From positions 3,720,001 through 3,784,000 of the forward strand of contig CM074766.1 of the NCBI GenBank assembly GCA_037355855.1: DNA of 64,000 nucleotides, given 5' to 3'. The translations under genes and the position numbers were made by a program. This stretch comes from Pseudo-nitzschia pungens (taxonomy: Eukaryota; Bacillariophyta; Bacillariophyceae; Bacillariales; Bacillariaceae). Under the pieces are notes generated by a model. The model was not told the origin of the DNA. It did no database searches and was given only the letters and a program-made list of their open reading frames with translations. This document shows positions 32,301 to 41,601 of the stretch, piece after piece (position 1 is the stretch's first letter; the number at the start of each line of letters is the position of its first letter).

Positions 32301-32561
32301 TGCTTTCGCAGAAGAAATAAAATCCATAAGATCGTTCGCACGATAATAAGTTTGGCAATCATTGTTGGAATAGAGATGCCTGGAGAGGCCTTGAGATACG
32401 TATCGGTAGGTGTGAAAGTGGCTCGATTCTTGTTTGTATCCCTTGAAGGATTGCTGTGATTTTCTTCTTCTTCCGGAGGCAATGCAGTTGCGACAATAAA
32501 ATGTCTTGGGTATTCTGGGCTCATTGGCAAAGTGCCTTGGGTCCGACGAAGCTTTCGGCAT
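29367..32561 (-). pseudogene. CMC-superfamily (CACTA/Plavaka-like) transposase with one in-frame TGA
   Basis: ATG at 32561 (MPKASSDPRHFANEPRIPKT). The frame runs 590 codons to a TGA at 30789-30791 and continues in the same frame for another ~474 codons to the stop at 29367, so a full-length product would be ~1064 aa. Residues 23-69 hold a Cys/His cluster (C23, C26, H48/H50, C69), likely a zinc finger. Residues 369-397 (IIFYMDGISLDAHRRLSLTP) contain the probable first catalytic Asp (D374). Residues 483-511 (GDTELHDKLCG...LCRHCNC) hold the second Asp and a Cys cluster typical of CACTA/Plavaka-type transposases. The part after the TGA supplies the C-terminal helices. The A-end with ATCGCGACC repeats lies ~400 bp upstream and probably contains the promoter. 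The single TGA may be a recent nonsense mutation; readthrough is possible. The superfamily call is from motif memory. Confidence 0.7.
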
Positions 32562-32948
32562 GGTGGTGTGTGTTTTTGTGATGCGATTCTTAGCTGGGGT
32601 ACCGGTATGTGATGTGACACCACTGAAAAAAAAAGTTCACAAAGGTGCACGACGTAACACTTTGGTGTGATTGAAGTAAATTGGATTTAAAATTATTTGT
32701 TGTGTTGAGTCAAGTGTGTCAAATGTGTAAAATGGAATGAAAATGTGAAGAGGGACTGAATGTCAGGGTCAAGAAGAGAACATTTCCGTCGACACGTTGG
32801 GGGAGTTGAGAAAAGGGAGAAATGTGGTTGAGAATAATGGAAAAAAGTTGAGAATAATAGAAAAGAGGTTGTGAAATAAAAAATTGGGGTCGAATTTTTT
32901 TTAGACAAGTCGCGATTGGGTCGCGATCCGGTCGCGATTGGTCGCGAT
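32562..32948 (-). promoter_or_regulatory. A-end of E3: transposase leader and presumed promoter
   Basis: Sequence upstream of the transposase ATG up to the TIR: TTTTTTTTCAGTGGTG leader, AATTATTTGTTGTGTTGAGT and the AT-rich arm, then the ATCGCGACC repeats. E4 (50372-50518) and E5 (58050-58209) preserve the same leader before the same ATG. Confidence 0.5.
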
Positions 32949-32972
32949 GGGTCGCGAACCAGTTTTCGGACG

Positions 32973-34402
32973 AAGGCCACCCAGAATCACCACGCCTATG
33001 GGATAAGTATATATCTAAACTCCTTGTAACCGAAATGGGCTTCAAACCCACCACTCACAAACCTTGCCTGTACTTTAAGCATGACAATGCTGGCAATCTC
33101 ACCCTTATTCTTCGCCAAGTTGATGACTTCCTAATCGCAAACAAAGACGAGCACATTTGTGACCAAATTAGAGACCAAATACAACGCCGGATGACCAACC
33201 CACTCAACATTCTAGGCACCATAAGAAAATTTAATGGCGTCCATGTAGACCAAACACGCCATTTCAATCACCTACACTGCCAAACCTACATTGAAAAGAT
33301 CATAGAACACCATGGCTGGCAAAACCTCAAATGTCGGAACCGACCCACTCCAATGCGTGAGGATCCAACATACCAGAAAGAGCTCCAAACCACCATCGGT
33401 CCTACCGATCCGAAAGAAGTACTCAAACTAGAAAAAGCAATGGGTTTCAGCTACAGACAATGCATAGGGGAACTAATATACGCACTCACCATTTGCAGAA
33501 TAGACATCTCCGTTGCCGTCATCATGCTTAGTCAACACTCCCACCAACCTGCCAAAATACACTACGAAGCAGTCAAGGCAGTTTACGCATACCTCCTTGC
33601 CACCAAACACAATGGACTTACATACTGGCAACCAGAACCAAGAGAAGACCTCCCTGACATGCCACCCCCCACCCCAATATCATCACCGGCGTCACTATCG
33701 AAATTTCGAACTATCACACACCCACTTGCACTACTGGGCGCTTGTGATACAACATGGGCATCCGATCGACTCCAGCGCCAATCCATGGGAGGCATCATCA
33801 TCCTCCTAGCAGGCGCAGCGGTCTATTATAGAACTCGCCTCCAACCAACCATTGCACAGAGCTCTACAGAAGCTGAATTCTGTAATATGGCAGATGCGGG
33901 CAAAGCTGCACTCTATTTAAGATGGATTCTTGCGGAACTCCTCATCCCACAAACAACAGCCACTCCCATCCTTGCAGACAACCACGGTGGCGTCCGCATG
34001 GCAAACGCACACCAACCAACTCGACGCACACGCCATGTCGAGATGAAACACTTCGTGATCCTCCAGTGGACAGACGATGAATTTATTGACTTCGTTGAAA
34101 CTAAATCTGATGAGAACTACAGTGACTCTCTGAGCAAACCAACCGGAAGAATCAAATTCCACGAGCACACAGACATCTTTATGGGCCGAATACCACCACT
34201 ATACGCCCAACGATCCATACCTAACAACACCACAAACCACAATACCACAAACCCACAAACATCCTTACCCCATAGAATCCACAAAATCTTTTGCTCCACT
34301 TGTTGCAATATCGATCCTCTAATGGATAGTCTTCAACACAACACAAAATGGGACTCCAAATTATTTCCAAGTTTTGATCCTGCAAGTGAGGGGGGGGTGT
34401 GA
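32973..34402 (+). CDS. Copia (Ty1-type) pol fragment: end of reverse transcriptase plus RNase H
   Basis: The frame is open from the E3 edge and begins GHPESPRLWDKYISKLL, a segment inside the Copia reverse transcriptase. It follows with LRQVDDFLIA (the catalytic VDD/YVDD region), then MGFSYRQCIGELIYALTICR and the RNase H domain (LALLGACDTTWASD, STEAEFCNMADAG, ADNHGG, RTRHVEMKHF). It ends at TGA 34400-34402. Gag, protease, integrase and the first half of the reverse transcriptase are absent. They are not found at the other end of E3 either. The 3' end abuts a G-run and the probable 3' LTR start, as usual for Copia. No frameshift or internal stop is visible, so the truncation is fairly recent. 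Confidence 0.85.
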
Positions 34403-34420
34403 GGATGAATCCCGAATAGC
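34384..34420 (+). other. Polypurine tract and start of Copia 3' LTR
   Basis: AAGTGAGGGGGGG is followed by TGTGAGGATGAATCCCG from 34398. A polypurine tract directly before TG marks the LTR start. The LTR end (expected ...CA) is not identifiable without the 5' LTR. Confidence 0.6.
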
Positions 34421-35317
34421 TAGTGAATAATCTCACTCTTTACTAAAACATGCGATTATATCGACAGTAGAGAGCATACGTACATTTTGCAGAAGTAAAT
34501 TGAAATTACAGTATTTTTGAACCGGTGGGGGGGGGGCGGGAATTATTGCATTCCTCCAAAAAACAAAAATCAACCATGTTCCAGATCGTCGATACACAAT
34601 CGTATTTTTTTTTTTTGGAGTTTTAGCTTGAATCCCGATGGACTAACTCGATCGTTTTGATACCTGAAACACACAACACATCTACCGGTAAGATTACTTG
34701 TACCGGTACGTACAGGTTATCTGACTATCTGACAAGCATGGTCGGATGACAACGGAGTCAAACAATAACGTCACAAAAACATTCGTTCATTGTAGTGAAT
34801 AGAATCTTCGCAATAATCAGCGACCGTAAACGCTGATGTTCTTTTAGATATCATGACTGTAATGCTCTCTATCTGGCCTTGAAAAAACGCAAGATCTTAT
34901 GAAATTTTCGATTCCTCGTCATTGTAATTGGGAGCTTCAGTAGGAGTTATGATTGGTGATGGAATTCAGACCACTAGCTTAAAACAATGGAAATCATCAG
35001 CGATGTGATGAAATTATTTTGTTCTCCATAATGCTTAAAAACAATATGACTTGGGATAGTGAACCTTTCTTCGTCATTGAGTTCTGCACTCGTCAAACAG
35101 ATCCGAACTATCCGTTGCTTGTTGAGAATGCACATCTTCAAATGTCCGATGCTGCACAGATGCGGCGTCAAATGGCTTCGTCGACCTGAACAGAGCAGCT
35201 GCGACTCAAAGATTCTCATGCATAAAGATTTTCGAATACCAAGGTAGGCCAATGGTAGGATGTTTCTCTTGGTAGTTGCACCATTCAGTCGAATTCAGTC
35301 CAAAATATCGGTTGATT
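34421..35317. other. Copia LTR remainder and intergenic sequence
   Basis: Probably includes the Copia 3' LTR (end undefined) and the 3' flank of the glycosyltransferase-like gene. Homopolymer runs G10 (34528) and T14 (34604). Short ORFs at 34974-35445 show no recognisable motif and are not called. Confidence 0.4.
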
Positions 35318-36319
35318 TCAATTATCGGGACGGACATGAATTTTCCTCGAGTACTCCGTGTTCTGGACGATATCGCTGACATAGATTTCTTCCACCTGGG
35401 TAGATATTGATGCAGTTTGGTTGCAGGAATTTTTAATGTGCACAAGTGTTGGATATGTTAGGACCTCACCGCTTTGGATCTGGTCTACGAATTTGTGGAT
35501 TGTTGAGTTATCAGGGAAGAACAGATGAGTTCTTGGCATCATAGCAACTATTTGACACTGCTGATTTCTACCATTCCCTCGTATCCGATGAAGTGCTGGT
35601 TGGTCCTTTGGTTCAGAAACATTAGCGTCGATCTTCTCACGCCAGGAAAGTAAACAAGGTTGGGACCCATACCTGTCAACAATAAACTGACCGCCTTGCA
35701 CGCTCAAATGTTTGTACTTGTTTGCGAAGAACCACATCCTTGGAACTGTCCGTAACCATTGATCATTGTTTCCAGGAATGTTATACTTGTTCTCAAGATC
35801 TTGAAACATTTGCGGCAGAGAGTTCCCAACGATATTGTCGACGTCCAGGTAATAAATAAGTCGTACCTGATTCAAACGAGGGTCTTTGTCAACATATTCG
35901 ATTACCCTCGTCTTGAATCTCTTGTATGGCATGTCGTCTCGAAAGCTATTGTTGAAATGACGATGTTCGGGATTCATCACAATCAACCGATGCGAAAATC
36001 CGTGATAACGATCAATTGGAGCGTCGGTCAAAAGAACGATCCAGCCTTCCCATTTGCCTCGGTGTCGAGCGGACCACACAAAGCGCTCTACAAGCTTCGA
36101 CTCCTTTGCTTGTTCTCCCATGCTAATCAAAAAGATAAGTCTTGTTACATCAAAAACTTCGCCGCCAACAGAATAATCAGAACGCACATCTGTCACCACA
36201 GAGAAGAACTGAAACTGCTGGAAAAGGTAAATAATCCAAACTACTACCAGCAAGTACCAAGCCCGGAGCGGGGAGTTGCAACTGCCCAACCATGGCTTGT
36301 TTCTATTGGATGTGCGCAT
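35318..36319 (-). CDS. Probable type II membrane glycosyltransferase-like protein (333 aa)
   Basis: The first ATG in the open frame is at 36319 (MRTSNRNKPWLGSCNSPLRA, A at -3); the open frame upstream has no ATG. A single hydrophobic segment at residues ~20-38 (AWYLLVVVWIIYLFQQF) after a short basic tail predicts a type II signal anchor, as in Golgi glycosyltransferases. The lumenal part contains LIYYLDVDNIVGN (D-V-D at residues ~159-161), the D-x-D metal/nucleotide-sugar motif of GT-A folds. It is preceded by WIVLLTDAPIDRYHG and KRFKTRVIEYVDKDPRL and followed by GGQFIVDRYGSQPCLLSW, as in GT8-like and related enzymes. The donor and acceptor cannot be told. A hAT transposon is inserted ~275 bp upstream, perhaps in its promoter. 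This is the most normal-looking host gene of the window. Confidence 0.65.
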   Translation of the reverse strand: MRTSNRNKPWLGSCNSPLRAWYLLVVVWIIYLFQQFQFFSVVTDVRSDYSVGGEVFDVTRLIFLISMGEQAKESKLVERFVWSARHRGKWEGWIVLLTDAPIDRYHGFSHRLIVMNPEHRHFNNSFRDDMPYKRFKTRVIEYVDKDPRLNQVRLIYYLDVDNIVGNSLPQMFQDLENKYNIPGNNDQWLRTVPRMWFFANKYKHLSVQGGQFIVDRYGSQPCLLSWREKIDANVSEPKDQPALHRIRGNGRNQQCQIVAMMPRTHLFFPDNSTIHKFVDQIQSGEVLTYPTLVHIKNSCNQTASISTQVEEIYVSDIVQNTEYSRKIHVRPDN

Positions 36320-36602
36320 AATGTTGCATGTCGATGGTAAAAGTAAAGCTATTCCCTGTTTCGAAAGATACTGTATTCCTGCGATGGATTGAAGTTGATA
36401 TCGGTACTCGTCATTTTTTGTTTGTCGTAACTCAGCACGTGATACCGTACGGTTCAATGCGTTTCTAAGATTACCGGTACGAGTCCGACAAACAAAATTA
36501 CTTGTACTTCGTAAAACCTTTCTTCGTACTTCGTAAGGTTAACTTACAGTACTTCGTACTACGGTACTACTTCGAGAATTTTTGAGTGCACGATGAAAAT
36601 TG
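36320..36602. other. Upstream region of the glycosyltransferase-like gene
   Basis: Contains TACTTCGTA repeats (36500-36570) and the left hAT target duplication GAAAATTG (36595-36602). The promoter of the 36319 gene is expected here; no defined element is recognised. Confidence 0.4.
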
Positions 36603-36619
36603 TAGCGATTGGGCACGCT

Positions 36620-36850
36620 GCAAAGTTAGCAAAGCAAATTTTGCTTTTTGCTTTGCAAAATTTTGCTTTGCCCACGAAAGCAAAAGTTTTGCTCCCACTT
36701 TGCTCCAAAACGGATAGACGGACGGACGCTCATTCGCTGGGTGAACGGAAAAAGGACAGACGCTGTGTCGACGGAAAAAGGACGGACGCTCATTCGCTGG
36801 AAAGACTCTATTAGTACTTGTAAAGGTGCTATTCAGTGTCCTATTCAGTT
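36620..36850 (+). repeat. hAT left subterminal region
   Basis: GCAAAATTTTGC/TTTGCTTTGC motifs to ~36700, mirrored at 43165-43255. They are followed by a ~45-bp repeat with GACGGACGCTCATTCGCTGG (two full copies and one variant, 36715-36810). Confidence 0.7.
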
Positions 36851-37720
36851 CATATCAGTGACTCTAGTCATTATTTGTGTGATTCCAGTGTGAATATTCC
36901 TCAACCTATGCATGGGCAACAGTATTCAAAAAGTAGTATTGAGAAATCATTCATACTTTAGATGTCACCACTGATTGATTAATATTAGGCCCTGTTCCTG
37001 TACAACCCGCTAGCAAATACCATCACATCCAATATCTGGGTGACTCTGGTCATTATTTGTGTGATTCCAGTGTGAATATTCCTCAACCTATGCATGGGCA
37101 ACATTATTCAAAAAGTAGTATTGAGAAATCATTCATACTTTAGATGTCACCACTGATTGATTAATATTAGGCCCTGTTCCTGTACAACCCGCTAGCAAAT
37201 ACCATCACATCCAATATCTGGGTGACTCTGGTCATTATTTGTGTGATTCCAGTGTGAATATTCCTCAACCTATGCATGGGCAACAGTATTCAAAAAGAAG
37301 TATTGAGAAATCATTCATACTTTAGATGTCACCACTGATTGATTAATATTAGGCCCTGTTCCTGTACAACCCGCTAGCAAATACCATCACATCCAATATC
37401 TGGGTGACTCTGGTCATTATTTGTGTGATTCCAGTGTGAATATTCCTCAACCTATGCATGGGCAACAGTATTCAAAAAGTAGTATTGAGAAATCATTCAT
37501 ACTTTAGATGTCACCACTGATTGATTAATATTAGGCCCTGTTCCTGTACAACCCGCTAGCAAATACCATCACATCCAATATCTGGGTGACTCTGGTCATT
37601 ATTTGTGTGATCCCAGTGTGAATATTCCTCAACCTATGCATGGGCAACAGTATTCAAAAAGAAGTATTGAGAAATCATTCATACTTTAGATGTCACCACT
37701 GATTGATTAATATTTGGCCC
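36851..37720 (-). repeat. 182-bp satellite array in hAT (5 units), same family as the E1/E2/E5 satellite
   Basis: TGACTCTGGTCATTATTTGT recurs at 36859 (one variant), 37041, 37223, 37405 and 37587, exactly 182 bp apart. Units are almost identical. Within each, TGTGTGATTCCAGTGTGAAT, ATTCCTCAACCTATGCATGG and AGATGTCACCACTGATTGAT align collinearly with the reverse complement of the 181-bp units in the CMC-like copies. Confidence 0.95.
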
Positions 37721-37929
37721 TGTGCTGTACATTCTCTTCACGTCTCATACATGTACAAAAATTTTGGTATTCATTCAGAGGCAAATATGGTGCAGTGGCT
37801 TCAGCACAATGTGGAGCTCGCGGTTTAAGTCCTGCGTGAGCCCACAGAACATTTCTTTTGTCATCAGCAACAAACAGAACCTTACTTTTTGTGAAGTTCT
37901 GGAAAACTAACTCCTGATACCAGAAACGC

Positions 37930-39185
37930 CGCGTCAAGTGATTGTGCTTTCGCCGGCTGTTCTGCTTCCTTTCAAGCCAAACCAAGCTAGGGCAAGCCAG
38001 TATACATACTGAATCGAACCCCTGCCAATTCTCAAAGCATTTCAGCGGGTAGTTGTGGAGTACTGAGTCGCAAATCAGGATTGGTTCATTTCAAGCAAAA
38101 TATTAGCGAAACGCCACGTCAAGTGATTGTCCTTTCGCCGGCTGTTCTGCTTCATTTCAAGCCAAACCAAGCTAGGGCGAGCCAGTATACATACTGAATC
38201 GAACCCCTGCCAATTTGCATAGCATTCCAGCGGGTAGTTGTGGAGTACTGAGTCGCGAATCAGGATTGGTTCATTTCAAGCAAAATATTAGCGAAACGCC
38301 ACGTCAAGTGATTGTCCTTTCGCCGGCTGTTCTGCTTCATTTCAAGCCAAACCAAGCTAGGGCGAGCCAGTATACATACTGAATCGAACCCCTGCCAATT
38401 TGCATAGCATTCCAGCGGGTAGTTGTGGAGTACCGAGTCGCGAATCAGGATTGGGCCTGTACAGCAATAATAGCGAAACGCCACGTCAAGTGATACTGCT
38501 TTCGCCGGCTGTTCTGCTTCCTTTCAAGCCAAACCAAGCTAGGAGAAGCAAGTATACATACTGAATCGAACCCCTACCAATTTATATCTCATCGCAGCGA
38601 GTGGTTCGCGAGTTCTGTGTCACCGCAGTGAATTTCGCTTTTACCACCAGAATATTAGCAAAACGCCACGTCAAGTGATACTGCTTTCGCCGGCTGTTCT
38701 GCTTCCTTTCAAGCCAAACCAAGCTAGGAGAAGCAAGTATACATACTGAATCGAACCCCTACCAATTTATATCTCATCGCAGCGAGTGGTTCGCGAGTTC
38801 TGTGTCACCGCAGTGAATTTCGCTTTTACCACCAGAATAATAGCGAAACGCCACGTCAAGTGATTCTGCTTTCGCCGGCTGTTCTGCTTCCTTTCAAGCC
38901 AAACCAAGCTAGGAGAAGCAAGTATACATACTGAATCGAACCCCTACCAATTTATATCTCATCGCAGCGAGTGGTTCGCGAGTTTTGTGTCACCGCAGTG
39001 AATTTCACTTTTACCACCAGAATATTAGCAAAACGCCACGTCAAGTGATTCTGCTTTCGCCGGCTGTTCTGCTTCCTTTCAAGCCAAACCAAGCTAGGAG
39101 AAGCAAGTATACATACTGAATCGAACCCCTACCAATTTATATCTCATCACAGTGGGCAGGTGGCGAGTACTGACTCAGAAATCAA
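37930..39185 (+). repeat. ~185-bp satellite array upstream of hAT transposase (7 units)
   Basis: CGCCGGCTGTTCTGCTTC recurs at 37951, 38136, 38321, 38503 and three more times to ~39060, at 182-186-bp spacing. The last partial unit (GAGTACTGACTCAGAAATCAA) ends about 30 bp before the transposase ATG. The array therefore supplies the leader and possibly the promoter. On the minus strand each unit has GGGGTTCGATTCAG, similar to a Pol III B-box. Confidence 0.9.
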
Positions 39186-39216
39186 CATTGAGTGTGTTCT
39201 ATAATATCTGGAAAAT

Positions 39217-41601
39217 ATGTCATCTTCGAGCAATAAAAAAAGTCCAGCAAAAGGTACTACTACTAATGGTACTACAACAACCAACGCAGCCCAAACAATG
39301 CAGATAATAGACCCAAAGGATGCTCAACATATTCCACATCCTCAAGTGTCACAATGGTGTGCTCTAGGATCTAGAGGAGGAACTGCATCATCAGCAAACT
39401 GGGATTACTTTCATGTTGTGAAGAGAGGTTCAGAAACACATCACAACATACCAACCAAGCTGAAGGGGAATAAACACCTGTGCTGCTGCAATATCTGTGG
39501 TTTCATTACAAAGTATTGTGTGGTAAATGCTTTAACCGGATCACTGAACTATACAAATGGCAACTTGAAAAGTCACTTGCAGTCACATGGAGTGTTCCTT
39601 GACAACTTCTACAGTGCAAAGATGAGTGGTAGCAACAATACTCAGAAGCTAAGGGGTGACAGAGGAATGCAAGACATAAGTTTGGTTCTTAAAGCTGGGG
39701 TTGCAAAGTATGGACGAAAGAAGGAGTCACGTGAAGCCATCAAGCGACATCGCCAACGTCAAGTTACGAAATGGATTGCCAGTAACAACCAACCACTGAG
39801 TGTTGTCAAAGATCCAAGATTCCGAGCCATGATAGAATCATACTGCCCAGCAACACCAGATCATTTTGATGACAAAGCACTAAAGAAAGATCTTCATTTC
39901 CTGGAAGCAAAGATACGGGAGTTACAGGTGAAGGATATGCAGGGGTGTTGGATTTCTACAACGCTTGACCACTGGACTCCCCAAAAGGGCCACGATAATT
40001 ATGTTGGAATGCACTGTACATGGATTAATGATTGGAAGATGAATGCCTTACCATTGGGACTTTTTTTACACGAAGGGACTTCAAATGCTGAGTCAGTTGC
40101 TAAGAAATTTTTCTCTGATGTTACAGAAAAGATTGCCGTCGACGCTAAAATATTTTCATGTACCTCTGACACAACTGGAAATATGAATAGATTTGGAATG
40201 ATGCTAGAGCAGAGGGGTATTATGCATCCATACTGCACTGATCACTCCATTCATTTGACATGCAGAAAGTTATACGATGATTCAACCTTTCAATATGATG
40301 GTGCTACTGGACCTGACCTGACTCATCCTTCAGCATGTGTGAAGCTGGCAAGGAGAATTGTACTGCACTTTAACAAATCAACACAGGCAACATCTAGCTT
40401 GAAACTGGCACAGCATGTAATCAAGTTGAGACGTGCAGGGGAGAGAACACCAACAGAGGAAATACCCAATTCCACAAACGATAGCAAGAAATCTCTGTTG
40501 CTATTCCAAGATGTTGCAACCAGGTGGTGGTCAACATATGCAATGATTGAGCGTCTACTGGAATTGAAAGAGGCTCTTCAAGAATGCTACAATCAGGACT
40601 ATTCTATGAAATGCGATCACGAACTCACAGATGTGCAATGGGATACACTTGAAAGCATTGCTGCTGTATTGAAGCCAATCCACGAGGGAATGAAAATGCT
40701 TGAGGGAGAAAAATATGTGACATCATCATGGGTACCACTAGTAATTGAAAGAATACGTTTGGGTATTGAAAATGGACTTGCTGCTACTCAACCACCGGCA
40801 GTTCAAAAAATGGCAATGGTATTGAAGAATGACTTTGAATCAAGGTGGAATAAGAAAACAGATCCCATGTTCAACGAGACTGTTGTTCGTGGCAGAATGA
40901 ATAGGCAAGTGGGCATTCATTATTGTTTTGTCATTGCCATGGCATTGGATCCACGTTTCAAAACTCTTGCGTGCATCAAGTCGGATACTGAAAAGGATAC
41001 CGTCTGGAGGCGCTTATTGGAGTTGATGATAGATGCAAAATCAAGAGAAGAAGGCAGCAAAGATGACAGGGTTGTCAACAATAACCAAGTTGAAAAAGAA
41101 TCCCAACCAACAAATAATGCATGGTTTGACAATGACACATTCTTGGATATGTACGATCGCAATACTGAACGTCAAATGGTTGGTGTAGACGAAGATCATG
41201 ATAGCCATGTGATGGTTGATGAAGCTTGCAAATATGAACTAAACCAATATAGGAGAGCAGCTGGGCAAAATATTCGGAAAGAAACTGGGGATTACAATAA
41301 TCCATTGGAATGGTGGAAGAAGAATGAATATTTGTTCCCCATCATTGCAGGTCTGGCAAAACAATACCTGGCAATTCAAGCAACATCAGCTTCAAGTGAA
41401 AGAATCTTTAGCAAAGCCAGAAGAATCATCACAGCAGACCGTAATCGTCTGGATACTAGAACAGCAGGCACGTTGGTTTTTGTTGGTTCCAATTTGGATT
41501 ACTATGATGAAATAAAAGCAAAGTATGGCTATGATGAAATATCAGACACATACATGGACGGGAATGAAGATGCTGGCACCGGCCACACTCCCACTCCTTA
41601 G
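39217..41601 (+). CDS. hAT transposase (794 aa, intact)
   Basis: ATG at 39217, TAG at 41599-41601. Residues ~88-124 form a BED-type zinc finger (CCNICG...NGNLKSHLQSH). Catalytic-core landmarks in hAT order: D251 in TTLDHWTP, D318 in CTSDTTGNMN, C340 and H343 in HPYCTDHSIHL, and the RW motif in DVATRWWSTYAMIERLLELK (~430-450). The C-terminal hATC dimerisation domain spans residues ~695-765 (NPLEWWKKNEYLFPIIAGLA, SASSERIFSKARRIITADRN). Length and domain order are those of a full hAT transposase, which excises and inserts the element by DDE chemistry in the nucleus. It lies between two satellite arrays inside intact hAT ends. The stop codon falls inside the first unit of the downstream array. 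Confidence 0.95.
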   Translation: MSSSSNKKSPAKGTTTNGTTTTNAAQTMQIIDPKDAQHIPHPQVSQWCALGSRGGTASSANWDYFHVVKRGSETHHNIPTKLKGNKHLCCCNICGFITKYCVVNALTGSLNYTNGNLKSHLQSHGVFLDNFYSAKMSGSNNTQKLRGDRGMQDISLVLKAGVAKYGRKKESREAIKRHRQRQVTKWIASNNQPLSVVKDPRFRAMIESYCPATPDHFDDKALKKDLHFLEAKIRELQVKDMQGCWISTTLDHWTPQKGHDNYVGMHCTWINDWKMNALPLGLFLHEGTSNAESVAKKFFSDVTEKIAVDAKIFSCTSDTTGNMNRFGMMLEQRGIMHPYCTDHSIHLTCRKLYDDSTFQYDGATGPDLTHPSACVKLARRIVLHFNKSTQATSSLKLAQHVIKLRRAGERTPTEEIPNSTNDSKKSLLLFQDVATRWWSTYAMIERLLELKEALQECYNQDYSMKCDHELTDVQWDTLESIAAVLKPIHEGMKMLEGEKYVTSSWVPLVIERIRLGIENGLAATQPPAVQKMAMVLKNDFESRWNKKTDPMFNETVVRGRMNRQVGIHYCFVIAMALDPRFKTLACIKSDTEKDTVWRRLLELMIDAKSREEGSKDDRVVNNNQVEKESQPTNNAWFDNDTFLDMYDRNTERQMVGVDEDHDSHVMVDEACKYELNQYRRAAGQNIRKETGDYNNPLEWWKKNEYLFPIIAGLAKQYLAIQATSASSERIFSKARRIITADRNRLDTRTAGTLVFVGSNLDYYDEIKAKYGYDEISDTYMDGNEDAGTGHTPTP

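Larger units (their letters stand above)
21022..32972 (-). mobile_element. E3: transposase-encoding CMC-like element (11.95 kb)
   Basis: It lies in reverse orientation: B-end at 21022 (CGTCCGAAAACTGGTTCGCG), A-end closing at 32972 (CGCGAACCAGTTTTCGGACG). From the A-end inward it carries a transposase gene, a minisatellite, a plus-strand ORF, an Arg/Gly-type CGATCG-rich block, two minus-strand genes and the B-end. Conserved segments of the short copies (TGGCTTACCCAGATAT near 26865, CCGCCCCACATCTCCCTC near 26633) are present inverted, which ties E1, E2 and E5 to this element. The flanking dinucleotides do not match (CA left, AA right). The flanking sequences are also unrelated: a host gene on the left, Copia on the right. 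Confidence 0.8.

Noticed and set aside
34974..35445. Two short minus-strand ORFs 3' of the glycosyltransferase-like gene as a possible last exon
   Set aside because: No convincing splice pair or motif, and the main ORF already ends in a normal stop.
36320..36457. 46-codon N-terminal extension of the glycosyltransferase-like protein
   Set aside because: The upstream start would be a TTG. The first ATG is at 36319, has A at -3 and gives a normal type II anchor.
37780..37845. tRNA-like stretch TGGTGCAGTGGC ... GGTTTAAGTCC in the hAT element
   Set aside because: A- and B-box-like words are present but the acceptor and anticodon stems do not pair convincingly. Possibly SINE-derived; not called.
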